From contig NC_084677.1 in NCBI RefSeq assembly GCF_028389875.1, positions 13,372,017-13,436,016 on the forward strand: a stretch of DNA of 64,000 nt, written 5' to 3'. The stretch comes from Rhea pennata (Eukaryota > Chordata > Aves > Rheiformes > Rheidae). A program made the translations under genes and the position numbers. Below, in pieces: positions 1 through 13,660 of the stretch (the first letter of the stretch is position 1; each line of letters starts with the position of its first letter). A model generated the notes under the pieces. That model was not told the origin of the DNA, made no database searches, and was given only the letters and a program-made list of their open reading frames with translations.

Positions 1-2089
1 TGTAAAGGATCCATTGTAAAGGGTCTGCTGTCCAGCTGGTTTCTGGCAGCTTCTAACAGAGTGAGATCTGTCAGAGCCATTACAAGAAACACACATCACT
101 TCTGTAAAATTATCCCAATCTCACAAAATATTCAACAGTTCTATAGGTGGGAAAAGAGCGTATGACACGTTTTTTGAGCTCTTCTAGGTCATAAGGATTT
201 TGCACTCCTCACTGTGATATGAGATGGTGTTGGCCTTCAGGACACTTCGGGATTGTTCCAAGGTGCAGCAAACTCGGTATTTACAAGGGATGTAACTTGC
301 ATTCAAATCAGGAGCCTCCCGCACATATAAGATAGGCTGGTGACTGAGCTTAACAGCATCTCAGTTCGTACTCGATCCTGTCTTGACCCTTGGAAAAACT
401 GCCTTGGAACAGTCTAACCAACACAAATCCACTTGTGTTATAAACAGTATTTTCTTGTGGTAAGAGCAGGAGACCGGGAGTCTGGCTATCTGCGTTTGCG
501 TCTTTGCTTGGACAATAACTTTCTATGTGGCTTTGAGCAATCCACTCAAGGACTCTGCAGAGTACTGCTCTACCCCTAGGATGGGCAGCATCGCGGAGCA
601 AGTCAGGGTAGTGCTGTGAATGCGGCCGTTGTTGCGGGAGCCCCTTCAGAGGGCTAGCCCCACTCCTGTGGAGCCGACTCAAATCCTATCCTTTTGCTAC
701 AGTCATTTCTGTAAGGTGTTTTGGGCTCTGGGAAGAAAGGAGGCTTAGCAGGAAACGGTAGTAGAAATTGCATCTTTTCACATTAGAATTGCCAAAAGCG
801 AGAGGTGGAAAAACGGCACTTTGAAACTGAAAATGGCTTTATGATTCTCAAGGAGAAGTACCTAAGGAAGCAATCAGATTACCTATCCAGGAACCACCCA
901 GCTGTGCGCCTGTTAGCACTCCCTGCTCACTCTGTGTAGGAGGAAAAGTTATTCATTACCTGCTGGGTAAAGCAACTCATGAAAGAGGCCAAGATGGGCA
1001 AAGATCAGAGCATCTCCATAGATGGTACGCAAAAACATTTTCACATGAAGATTTAAGTTAAAAATTAAAATGAAAATTAATCTTTATCCAGGAATCAATG
1101 ATCCTTTTGAAAAATTAAACCTCTACAGTTGCTTGAGGGCAAGATCATTTCCCAAGTCTCAAGAGAAGTTACAGAAATGGAAGCACAGAAAAGATGCTTT
1201 TACACAGTGTGCTCCCTCAAAAACAGTCATAGATTTTGTAGCTGGGAAAGACAGTCATGCCTTGGCCTATGTATGATGCATTTGGAGGTCCAGTCTCTTC
1301 AACAGAGAGGATTAGCGAACAGAAGTGAAGTTGTCCTGCGTCACCCCTTGCAATCAGCAATGCATGGCAGGCAGGGGAAAAAATGTGCTAATCAGCCTAT
1401 CTGGATGCTTTGTGCTTTGCATAGCAGGGAGTCTTGGGAGCAGTATGCTGCTTGTCCCCTGCTCCTGGATGGATCAGAACTGGGGAAAGCCTTCAACATT
1501 TTGCACTACAGTATTTTTCAGACGGATAAATCTGTCCTTCAAAGTTTCATCTGGCACTTTGGGGAAGCATCACATTGATGGCCAGCATATACAATAACCA
1601 CACACATCAGGATGTGCTTTCTAAGCATGCAGCTAAGTCCCTGTCACATGCAATCACTTCCTGGTCTCTCCTGTAGGTATAAAGCTCTGATTCATCAAAG
1701 TCCTTTCTGGGCATTTGGCGGTTTTGAGCAACAATTAGTATAGGGTTTAATTTCTGCTCTCAGTTTTTTTACTCCTTCTCGAGGCTTCTGGATTCCCTCA
1801 ATGACAGTGCTGAGCTCCTCCTTTCCCCTGGCCAAACCATTTTGAGGCAGGATTTTCCAGGCTTTTTAAATTCGCTTTCTCTGGCATTCTCATCTCATCT
1901 AGCAGGCCTCTAACACTCGAAGTTTCAATCCCACATTTTAGTTGATGCTTAAATATATACAAACACTACATATTTAAAATAAATATTTTTCACACCTCTC
2001 TGAATGAAGATTTCAGCTTTTTCTCCTCCTTTTTCTCTTGGTAAAAAATCTTCACTTTCCCTCTAGATCTGCTCTCTAATGGCATTCAC

Positions 2090-2740
2090 AGCCAACCCTG
2101 TCCTGTCTGCACTGTGTTTACCTGCAGGGGGAAGCTCTGCAAAGCAGAGCCTTGACTTCCATCGAGAGGCCACATTGCCACCCCCAGATCTGCAGGAACG
2201 GCCACGTTCGCTGCCCACATCATCCCCTGGCACTTTGGGAGGCATCTTTCACACCATCGTGATCTTCCTCATGTCAAGGGAGAGGCCGAGACTGACTGTT
2301 CTTCCAAAGTAAACATTGCTCACAGGCAGGCAAAGTCCTACCTCCAAAGTTTCGTGTTGCTACACAGCAAACAGAAGCTAATCTTGTTAAGATAAAAAGG
2401 TCAGGCTTCCAGGCTGGGTTTTTCAAGGTGCAACCTTGAAAACACCATTTTCTCTTTTCCTCCCTGGCTACGACTGAGCCCTTCCTCCTCCCTGCCCGCT
2501 TTCCATGCAGCCACTGTCAAGCAAGCACAAGACTGGTGGAGAGCCATGCTCCCGAAAGGTGGTAAAGGCAGCAGGAAGCCGGCTGAGCACACAGCTAGGT
2601 TGCAGGACTCGTGTCCAGAGTAGATCAGCAAGAAAGGAGCCAGCGGGCCTGCTCCGCGTGGGTGGTCTCAGCAGCATGTTCGCGGGAGCTATCTGCTCCG
2701 TGGTGGTTAGGCCAGGCGCCCCTGGGAAGCTGCCACAGCT
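2090..2740. other. CpG-denser patch in the 3' flank
   Basis: This stretch is clearly richer in GC and CpG than the surrounding flank (GAACGGCCACGTTCGC, GCTCCGCGTGG, TTCGCGGGAG, AGGCGCCCC). Several overlapping ORFs of 60-87 codons run through it on both strands, which GC-rich DNA produces by chance. I recognise none of them. It could be a distal regulatory element or a promoter of an unannotated non-coding RNA. Confidence 0.3.
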
Positions 2741-5704
2741 TACAGGCTTCCAAAGGAATAAAAGCTAAGTCCTTTTCCATTTATTTTTCTTTCAAACTGT
2801 GTTTTAATGTTACTCCAAACAGCCCTTTGAAGCAGCACAAGCTCCGTCAGACCTTTCTCTTTAGTTAATTAACAAGTGTTGACAGCCGTGACACGAGCTA
2901 TAGCAGAGAAAAGCTGATGCAGCCCCTCCATGTGGAGCTGCAAAGGGGCCCTAGCTGTTTTCTTCAAGCAACTTCGGACAAAACTTGCAGCCCAAATCCT
3001 GCTGCAGACTGCAATGAAGCACCTACTGCAGCCAAACTATTGTTGACTGCAAAACCAGCCTTTAAGTCATTAATCTTTATCAAAGTCTGTCCTCTAGGTT
3101 AGAGCTGCCTATCACAGATTTCCATAACCTAGCAGAGCTCAGGACCACCAGTTCTTATTGAGTTTGCAGAGGTTTGTGGTTTTCTATTTAGACCCATAGA
3201 ACAGACATTTGTTAGACGAAGGTTAAAGTGCGTAAATGGTTTAAGCTGAATACAGGCTTCTTTAGTTCTTTGTAGATTATCTTCAAAAAAAGGCCCATAA
3301 TGTTTCTGCTGCACTCTCTCAGTTCCTGGAGTCCATCACTCATTTCAGCACTGCTAGCTGCTCTTCACTTACCCTTCACTTAAATATGAAGTGCACTCCG
3401 GCAAAAGAAATGTCATTGTCTCTGCTTTGTAGAGGGGGAATCCAGATAGGAAAGTGAAAGATTAGTTCAAAGGCCACATAAGACAGTGATAGAAACAATA
3501 TTAGAATTGCAGTCATTGCTAACAGGCATACAAAAAATGGTGACAAGGTAAACTTGCTACTAGTGGAAAATAACATAACTCAGTCTATCATAATTAGGAT
3601 ATTTTATCACCCATGGAGCACACGAAACATCACTTGCAGTTGTAAATCCAGCCTATGGTTTTCAACCTGTACTCTCACAGTGGTAATGCTGAGAAGCAAA
3701 CCTATCTTTCTGTTTTAACATTGTTTTAGACAAATCCATACCTCCTCTGGAGGAATTTTAGAGATCTGCAAATTGTGGCATTCGGAAACTACTAATGAAT
3801 CACTGCATGCATCATTGACTTGAATGGCCAAACCGCACACCAAAGGGTCATGCCAAAATCACCAAAGGGGCACAATGTTTCTTTTCAGGTCAGGGACTAA
3901 TTTTTAATCAGATGAGTAACTTGAAGTTAAAATGTAGCAGTTTTATCTGGTTGTGTTAACAGCATGGACAGTTATCATTTTGGAGCAAGTGAATGAGCCT
4001 CTTGCCTGTTTGAAAATGGAGATTATAGCGCTAGTCAACTTTATTGCCCTCCTGTAGTGATTCTTCAGGAATCAGGCAATAAATCCTTAGAGATTTGCTC
4101 AGTAAGCCATTAGCCAGTAAAAATCTAATCAGGTCACAGTCATAGGGTCTTGAATCAGAAAAAAAAAATCAACATCAATAGCTACAGTGTTATCAACCTC
4201 AGAAAATCTGGACATGTTTCAGAAGCTGCCAGCTGAACACTAAAAAATCACATCCCTTCTTGTCTTCATCAGTGAACCACTTGCACTGCTAAGCCAGCAA
4301 AAAAGGAAAAAGGCTAAGTTTGGTAGTGAAAAACTAGCATCATATCAAGTATGAACATTTTACAATGAAGATGACACACAAGATTTTTCTAAACAGGCTT
4401 TTCCCAGTCATTGAAAGAGTCTTAGAGCAGGAGATAATGGGAAGCAGAGACAGAAATAGTCAGTACATATTATGTGTTGCAATTTTAAGGCTATGATAAC
4501 ATAAATCTAGTTGTTGGAATAAAATCTTCTAAACCACTAAGTATTCATAAGTATTCTCCTTTCTATAAAGGAGAGCCCCTTATAATCTCAAAAAGTATAC
4601 TAAGAAGAAATTCCTAGATCACTTCTCATCCCTTGACTTTGTTCATGACCAAAGCTGTGCAAATCTATGCAGATTAGCCCTAGATCTGTGAACCACCAGG
4701 TGTCACTCCCACATCACCATCATATCATCACTCTCCAGACAGGTGAGTCACCTGTGGGAAGCACCATCTAGTTCCAGAACTCATCAGATCGATGACCTTC
4801 CTAAAGCTTGAGAACAGGGGATGTCCTTAGCTTCCTATCATGATTCAAACATTCATTTCATCTCATTTAATTTACCTAAGCTTCAGCTGAAGAGAGGATG
4901 AGAGGGATTCAGAAGGAGCTCAGCTGTGGGATGAGATGATTTAGGGAAGATGCATCAACTCCTCTAAGCTCAACTCTCCTCCCTCTGACATCAGCTGAGT
5001 TTTCCCATAAGTTCATATAAGAGCTTGCCATTAACTTCAAACAAGAATTTGGGATGCACCGCAGGGGGCTCAATCCCCTATACAGGCTGCAGTAACGCTG
5101 ATTTTCTTTTTCAGATGTCCAGACGACACTGTGTTGATTCCTCTGTTTGCTGAACACAGTGGTGAACTGTGCACTGATCTCATCAGCTCTGTGGGGGATT
5201 TCTGAGCAAGTGCAGTGACATCTCACATAACATTCATATGAAGACATATGCAACAGTGGTATTGGCAGGATTTAGCTCTAATTCGCAGCATTATGGCCCT
5301 GTAATGACCACACTGAGGATGATTAGCTGTCTTGTCTTTAAAAGGAGACTACTTTCTAATTGCTTCTTTAAAAAGTGTTAAGCATGGATTGTATTTGGCA
5401 TGACTCAGTGCTGCATTTCTAAATTCAGTTTTGCTTGTGAAGTTTATTCTGGCTGTTTGGCTGGGTTGCATTCACATGCTATTTTTATTTTCTGATCATC
5501 AAGCCTGTTTACAGCATCGAAGAACAATATGGGAACAGAAATAAAGCTGGGACAAACTCAAAGGAATGAGACCATTAATGGTATTGCCAGCATCTCTGGC
5601 TTGAAAGAGTAAGAGGCCCTGCAGCTGTGCTGTTCCTCAGTGAGACTCAGTTCCTCATTCTGGTTATGTATTTCAGACACTTCAGTTGTGTTTGATTTAC
5701 CCAT

Positions 5705-5752
5705 CATCTGCAAATTTAACACCAAACTCATCTGCAAATTTAATACCAAACA
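5705..5752. repeat. Two-copy 24-base tandem duplication
   Basis: Two adjacent 24-base copies beginning CATCTGCAAATTTAA differ at only two positions (ACACC versus ATACC, and the last base). This points to a recent local duplication in the non-coding 3' flank. Confidence 0.9.
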
Positions 5753-8700
5753 GTTAAAATGCCAGCATGTTCTTAAACTGTTAGCTTCATATCTGTGGCA
5801 TATTAAAAGAGAGCATATTTTCTAGAATACAAAGGTTGACTTGCTGACTATCACAACAGTATCACTTTTGGCTTGCTTAAATACAGTAATCAAAATATTT
5901 TGAACAGTAGCCCACAGCTACTGAATACTTTTCTGTCTCAAAATAGACACAAACCTCCTCCCACCTTCTGCCATGGGCTTTCTGGTCACTGTGAGGCTTT
6001 GGCAGTTCTGTCCTGCTTCCTTCCCTTTATTCAGTAAGTACAGCCCATCTGGTTACTGAGACTTTGATCCAAGTGCCAAGGCTACCAGCTTATTCTGTGA
6101 GGCAAAGAGTTAAAAGGACAAAATATTAGTAGAAAAGGTTTGAGAAGAAATTATTTTCTATATTTGCATTTACATTTTTAATATAGTAGTGTTGTCTAGA
6201 GGCCAGATTTGGGAAATGGAAACCAGGAGCCTGGTTTCTATTTTCAGCACAGCCACTGATTGCTCTGTGTTGCTGGCAAATCTTTTAATCTCTTTCCCTC
6301 TGTTTTTCCCTTCTGTAATAAAGGGATGATCAGATCTCCTCAACTATGCATTGTGTGGCAGGATCCTCAGATGAAACATGGCAAGGACGAAATATTAATA
6401 ATCATTCTATATGGAAAAGCCAAGAGGTCACAGGTATTTATGTACAATTTAGCTATTCAGTGCTCCTTTATGCATGCACCATGCCTAGATGTTAATAGAA
6501 GTTATATATTAATATATAATGGAAAAGCAGGCCCTTCAGGGTACAAAACTAACCATATCCAGAGCACTACTGAATAAATACAATATGAGGATGAAATCAC
6601 TCCAAATACTGAGCAAACTGAAAGGCAAGGATATATTAAAAAGGAAAGTTATCCAAGTCCTCTTCCCATCAGGAACCCCCTTCAGCACAAAGACATGGAA
6701 GAAGAGGAGTGTCAGGTATCAAGTGAGGACATTCAAAGTGGTCCCATAAAAGGGTTAAACATAACCTATCCTTCATTACTTTACCTGTCTGGCATCTTCC
6801 TGAGGAGAGGTTAAGGAACTAGGTAAAGAACTAGCTCCCTCAGTGCAATATGGTGAAGTGTGTGCTGAACCTCATATGCAATCCACCCCATCAGGCATTC
6901 TGGAGGTCTGCCTCTTCCCCTCATCCTTTCCTCCCACAAAACTGTGCAGGAGCTGCCTTCCATGGGGCCATCCTGCACTGCCAGGTACCAAACTCCCTTT
7001 TGGGGCTGCTCGGCAAAGCCGCTACCCTTCAGACCCCTGCAGGCTGCCACAGCTGGGCCATGGCTATGTGGTGCCTGCTGGGCAGACCTTCTCAGCCCAC
7101 ATGGCGGCCCAACACCAGCTGTGGCACCTCCTGCCGCACACCACCATTTCCTGTAGGAATGCTCTCTAGCCTACGGTTGCCAGAATCAGGGGATGAGCAG
7201 AGTCCTGCTCATCTGGGACACTGCAGCCAGAGAGGGTGCATGTTCAAAGGTTTTTGCAAACTGCCCATTTCTTCCATCTAGTTAGTAAAAAAAGTCTGTA
7301 TTGCATCATGTTGTGCGAGAGTCAAGCTGCTTTTTCCTTGCATGCCCTCTAGGATCATACTGAAATAATGTGCACATGCTTTTGGGCAGATACCAATGTG
7401 TTTTTAACAGGTGCTTTAAGATCAAATCAGTCACCAGCAGTGTTTCACATTTAACATTCAGGATTATTTGAAGTAAGTGACCTTTCAGATTCTTAAGACT
7501 TAGATTATGAAGGGCTTTATATACTAAGTCTAATGACTTGAATTTTAGCCTTAGCATCCTGACAATCAGAACCGGACTATAAGCATTTTACTTTCTTGCA
7601 TCCATAAAATGGCTTGAGCTAGATTTTGAATCCATTTCAAGGGAAGTAGGTGCCCTTAATAATGATCTAGTTGGGTTGCAAGAACATTAAAATGACCTAG
7701 GTAAAGGTCATTTCTGAGAGAAATGGAAGGATCTTTTAGTAGCAGAACTTGGTACCTTGTCTGTGAATCTTTGTAGCAAAACATTCTTTGGGCCCAACGA
7801 TTATCTTCCTGCAAGTGAGTGACCTGGAAATAGTTTCAGCTCTCAGAAAATAAAGAAATACAAGCACCAGCAATTTATCTGACTTCTGATATGAAGCAAT
7901 GCGTATTGTAGTCGCCCATTTCAACCACCATTCACACAGTCCAACATTACTGTGAAATTTGTTGTGTTTAAAATGTTTGAAGCACAAGCTTGTGTTCTCT
8001 ATTACCTGAATGCCACTGCCTAAATCAGAAGTAATGCTGGATTCCTCAGGATATCTTTCAAAGCGTTCCTGCCGAGAATTCAAAACACTAGTGTCGTGCA
8101 GCTGTATAGCAGGTCAAAAGTTTAATTTGTCTGTTAAGCAATTTTATGAGGTATATAAGACCCACTGCCACAGCAATGATGCAAATAAAGGCTGATAGAT
8201 ACATTCTATTGTATGAAATACAGTTCTACTAAAAAGGAGAATATTAGCACAAGTAGAGCAGAAAAGTATGCAAGACGTACTGTTTGTAAAAGGACTGCAT
8301 TTGTCACATTCTCTTCATTCCTGTCTTTGAGTAGCAACCATCTGTAACACTCAAGTAAGAAAGGGCATAAACCAATACTCACCTGTCACATTTCAGAGAG
8401 CCACATCTTCTACTGAGACCAAGACTGAAAATGTAAAAAAGAACCGAGAATCTCTGTCTGCTCTGTGTTAACCGGGTAATTCAACAAAAGTCAGTATTTT
8501 CTCATTAAACAACGTCAAACATGTACTCTTGATCTCTCTGTGGTCACCTTTTCCCCTCCTTTGTCCAAAGACAGCTGAAATAATATCAAAAAGGATTTAG
8601 AAAGCAGAGGGAGAATCCCTGGATGTTTTAGAGAGCTAATGAATATTTTATAAGACAGAGCCAACCTCTGGAAATAATTGTCAACTTGATTGTAGTTTTT

Positions 8701-11700
8701 CTTACACTTACTATGTTCTACAGTTTATACTCTTGACTGCTGAAAAGTAATATGATACAATATAGTGCAGAGAGCTCTTTCATACCAAATTTCTGCACAG
8801 GTGATTGTTTTTGAATGAGTTTTGTGTAAATATTACAGATTCAGAAACCAAAAATTATACCTGTCCTATTTTGAAATGAAAGTCAGCTTCAGCACTAACT
8901 TTGATGAGCTGGTTTCCTCCTCATCATCTTTGCTAATTCAGTCAGCTGAGCTTTTCCACATATTAATTAAAGTGACTTATAACCTGCTCAGGACCTTGTA
9001 CAGGAAGCAAAGCAAGGATGGTGGTACAATATTCATAATGCAAGTGTCTGCTCACTGCAGATTTTCCATCTCTGTGACAAAATAGCACATTACATATATT
9101 GAAAATTAAAATTATGTAAAGTTTTTTCTTTTTGACAATAACATACTCATTAACAAGCAGCTGCGATTGTTTTGAGGTGTGCATACTGTATGAACTATAT
9201 ATGAAAATTGTAACTTTTAAAGAGTAGCATTTCACTGTGACTGTACCTTGACCCTGATTACTCTTTGAACCACTGTAGCCAAACAGTACGAAGAGCGGAG
9301 TGGTTTCATCAGCCACTCAGTAATTTGGCTGAGAAGTATTTATTTATATGGAGAAACTGCTGAGAACGCTATCACAGAACAGCTACTAAGCACTAGCACT
9401 CTGTGCAGGCTCTGTCCTCCCTGAGGCTCAGCCCAATCCATTTTCCAAAGGGATTAAGCTAGCCCAAGAAGGGCACTCGCAGGAGACTGAATGCTGGGAA
9501 GCACGTAGGCATATTTCAGATGTAAACACAGTACTCTAAGAAGCAGATGCTCACAAGTTTAAGGCTGTTTAATGATTTAAATAATCTCTGTTTGCCCTCT
9601 CCCCTTATTTCTAAAAGCCACATGCTATCTGGGATAAGGCCCAGATTGACATCATCTCTTCTAACTAAAAGGTCACTATACATCTAGAACGTAAAGTCTA
9701 AATTTGCTTGATGGGACATCTCCCTAAGAAAGAGCCAAGACAACTGGGATGGAAATCCTTTTTTGGGAAGGAAGTTGGAATGAATTGTAAAAATAACTTG
9801 CTTCTTATAGAATACAATATATACAGGCCTTGAGGACTCCAAATGCCTTCTAGTATCCTAACTGAAGTGCTAAGCACCAGAAAGCAGTTTTTCACTAAAG
9901 GATGGAGAGTAGATTGTCTCAGGTACACAGGAGATGCTGTGAGTAAACCACAGGATCGAGAACAGAAGTGTGAGGACAATCAGTTGAAGAACAGCCCTGC
10001 TTAAAACAAGCATGGGAAGCTTCAAACACATGTTCGTAAGGGTTACTAAGTAAAGACTGTGCTAACCTAGAAGGCATCACAGCCACATGGCCTACACGGT
10101 GATGACAAGCACAGGCAGAGCCGTGCTCTCTAACTGCAGCTAGGTATTCACTTATGCCGTCTTCGCTCAAGCAAATCTTCTGTAGAAACACAAGAATTTG
10201 GCTTGAACATAGACTGCAGATTCATCACTAACAGCGTCTCCTGTTAAGTGTGATTAGAACAAGGAGAAGGTGATCTCCAGGTGTCAAAAGAAAACCTCCC
10301 CATTCCAGAATATATGCCTTTCCTGCAAAACTCACTTTCCAGTTTTAGTCACGGGAAGTGACATAGCTCCAAACAGCAAAGTAGCACATCCCTCTCACAT
10401 AACTCCCACAGCAACAGATTTTTCCTTCTTGGTCTGCACCCAGTGCCTTCCTCTGCCCAAAACAAGGGATGTAAACTCTGCCAGTTCTTCGACTGAAAAG
10501 GAGGCAGGTGTTTCCTCCCTGGTATTGCAAGGCTCCATAGGCACACAGGTGAGGTGGGTGAATACAGTTTATACTTCTGGGATGAATTTCAATTTAACTT
10601 ACATCATCATACATCCACAATAGCTTCAACAGAACTGCTCTGTTCTACTGTACTAAGCAACAGAACTTGACTGATGGGTTGCAGCCATCCACAGGGTTTA
10701 CAAATTGCTTTGAACAGGAAGATACTTCAAAGGTATTTATAAGTAACATGATCATCCAAGAAGGACTAAAAGTCCTTCTCCTCGGGCTGAGGTGTCACCA
10801 GTGTGATGAACCGGTTTTATGCTGCTCTTAAGCATGCTTAGACACTAGACTTTCACACAGATTTCATCTGTTTAATACCAGTAGTTTGTACACAAGGCCC
10901 TGTTTAGAATCAGTTGTGGTATTTTCAGTTGTTTTGGCCCTAAGCAATAGCCACAAGTAAGAGTTCAGAGAAGCTACATATTTATTCTTTTCTGTGTATT
11001 ATAGTGCTCAATTAAACAAGGATAAAAGATTTCCTTATGTAATAGGAATACTATTTGTTATTTTTAAACTTATGGCAGCCAGGATTTGTGCCAGGTGGCA
11101 TTCTGCCTTAACCAAAAGTACGCAACTTCAGGAGGTTACATTCCCTACTGTCATTCTTGCCTTCTTGCCCTCTAGGATGTTTGATGCCCATACATGGTTT
11201 CTTGGCTTTCTGTAGTCCCATCTATCTGCTAGCGTGTATTCATGACAGCTTATGGAAAGATTGGTCTTATTTAACAAGATAAATCAAGGTTCAGGTCAGC
11301 CATTTCCAGGATCCTGCAAGAGCTTCTGCTCCTCATAAAGAACAGTATCTGTGAGAAATTCATCAAGCCCATCTACAAGTATCTGTGCCACCAGAGAGAT
11401 ACCACAGTTGTAGTTTAAGCTTTGAATATGCTCAAATAGCCTGTAAATCAGCTTGATTATTCAAATTCAACTCAGCAGCCCAAGCTGGAAAATGAGCACC
11501 AAGGCCCAGGAAGGCGTTAAGCTGTGTGCTGAGTATCCTGAGCAGCTGCAATGCTGCAACCCTACCTCTCCAAATGCCACTGCTCACTTGGCAAACTCCA
11601 CAAGCAGCATCACTGCACTGCATTCGGGTGATTTCACGGAGCTTAAGAAAGCTGGGCTAGTACAAAGGAAGCTGCCAAAGCCTGCAAGGGAAACACGACA

Positions 11701-13596
11701 AGTTAGGAGAGTACAGGGAAGCACTCAAAGCCCTTCTTGGGGCCCAAAGCAGCCCAAGAGTAAATTATTATTTCCACAGTGCCACAGCTAGGCCTAGCTA
11801 TTTATAAGCAAATGAGAGTGACAGATCGTGTGTCCAGAGGCTTACAATCTTGGTTAGACAACACAGAATATCGGATAAAACTCACAAGGTACCACGAGAA
11901 CAGATGAATACTAGAACAGCAAAAGGCTATGTGATACTTCAGTTATCTACCCCCTTTCTTAAAAAAACCCAGAATAGTTAAAGCTATATAAAACTTAATT
12001 CCACTTTGATGGGCACACAAGGGTGAATGGTAACAATCTTTAACTATGTGATCACATACTTTGTGGTTTTTTGTTTCTTTTTTTAACACAATTCCCCTTC
12101 ATTCAGTATCCAGGTTGGAGGCATAAAGAGGTAGAGTTAAAATTCTTCTGGCAACTTACATACATGTGGCATTTCTTGACCTTTAAGTACTCGATTTTGA
12201 AACCTATTTAATTTTTTGACGTAGGTGTTTTTGTGGGTTTTGTTGTGGAATGCCAAAAATTTTCTGCATGTAGGGAAAAAAAACAGTAAGTGCAACTGTA
12301 TGACTATTCTTCTGTTTCTATCCTAAAGTCCCTCCCTCTGTGTCCGTAACACCAGACAAACTTTCCTAGCAGCACAAGCTTCTTATTCAGCTTTGTTTTG
12401 ACACAGAAAGATAAACCACTGTGTGCTTTGGCCTTCCCCCATCTTTTGTTCATTAGTTTTATGTAATTGGTATTCCTTGTTCTTTATAGGAAAAAAGTAT
12501 TTTAAAAATAATTGGTTTTGACCATATTAAGTTGTTACTATGTATATTCTTATGAAGAATTTAAAATAGAATGCAATTATAAAACTCTGCTAAAACAAGC
12601 GTGCCCTGCAATAGCATGTATATTTAATTGTGTCCTTGTATGACCGGAATCACTGTAAACAACTAATATCCCTATTTGCAGGGACAGAAATAACTAGCTC
12701 ATTCAGCTGTACAGAAAGGAAGACATAAAAGGAAACCCAAGGCTAAACCAGAATAAACCACTGGAAATTTTTATGTCAACAAAACTGGATTTAAATTAAG
12801 TACATTAATTCAGTATTTTCACTATAAATGAATCAGAACTTTTAAAAATGTTTTAAGGGAACATTTGTGATGAAATGTCTATGACCAGATCCTGTGCCAA
12901 ATGAAGTCAATAGGAAAGTTCCTACTTATTTCATTCTTGCATGATCAAATTCACACAGTAAAGTTACTTCTGTACTTTAATATTACTTTGTAGACCTAGA
13001 TTTTGAAAATAACATAAGAGTTGCTTGGAAAACATTGAATAAATGACATCAGTTATACACTATGAAAAATACTGAATATGATGATGTAATTAGAAGTTGC
13101 ATCATGCTACATATGCATGAAAGAGCAAAATTAAGATGACACAGACAATTTCCACTCTTATGTTGTATAATTTTCTGAATGCTTGACTGCACAACTTAAA
13201 TTTCATTTATCATTGTTTTTTCATTTGCAGAAATGTGATTTTAATGTTTGTTACTTTGCTTTATTCAACACCAAGAGTAAAAAAAACCTCAAAATCTCAA
13301 AATCAAAGAAGTGAATTTCTAAGCTAACTGAAATGATGGGAGGTGCACCAAGAGTCACCTTGTTTTCAAATTAACAGAAATGAAGCAGAGCTGTTCTTCT
13401 CAGGGGAGAAGGAAATAAACTATGCATTCAACAACTACAGTATATTCTTTCCAAATATGGACAGAGAATTCATTTGCTCAGTAATTTTACAATGGTGATA
13501 ACAAATTAAAATTGTGGGCACACAGTGGAGAACCAAGAAGTTATACAATTCATAGCAAAGATCAGCCAAATTAGGGGGAGCTTTTTACATTGTCGG

Positions 13597-13660
13597 ATTT
13601 TGAGTAATTAGTACTGCCTTTAGAGGCACAGCTCCAGCTTTAAGCAATTTTGAGTAATTA
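13597..13660. repeat. 14-base word repeated exactly 50 bases apart
   Basis: ATTTTGAGTAATTA occurs at 13597-13610 and again at 13647-13660, with unrelated sequence between. The word ends in TAATTA, a core homeodomain motif. The repetition may be chance or a pair of binding sites. Confidence 0.5.

Noticed and set aside
350..682. 110-codon minus-strand ORF starting MSRLHRSGASP
   Set aside because: It has no recognisable domain and no splice sites fitting a neighbouring exon. Its composition is mixed and its length is within chance for a locally GC-richer stretch.
1129..1578. 149-codon plus-strand ORF, the longest in the window
   Set aside because: No family resemblance, several overlapping frames of similar length, and no promoter or splice context. 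It is probably chance.
6843..7281. Overlapping frames of 70-143 codons in a GC-rich stretch
   Set aside because: Three frames on one strand and one on the other are open together, which is typical of GC-rich non-coding DNA. None is recognisable.
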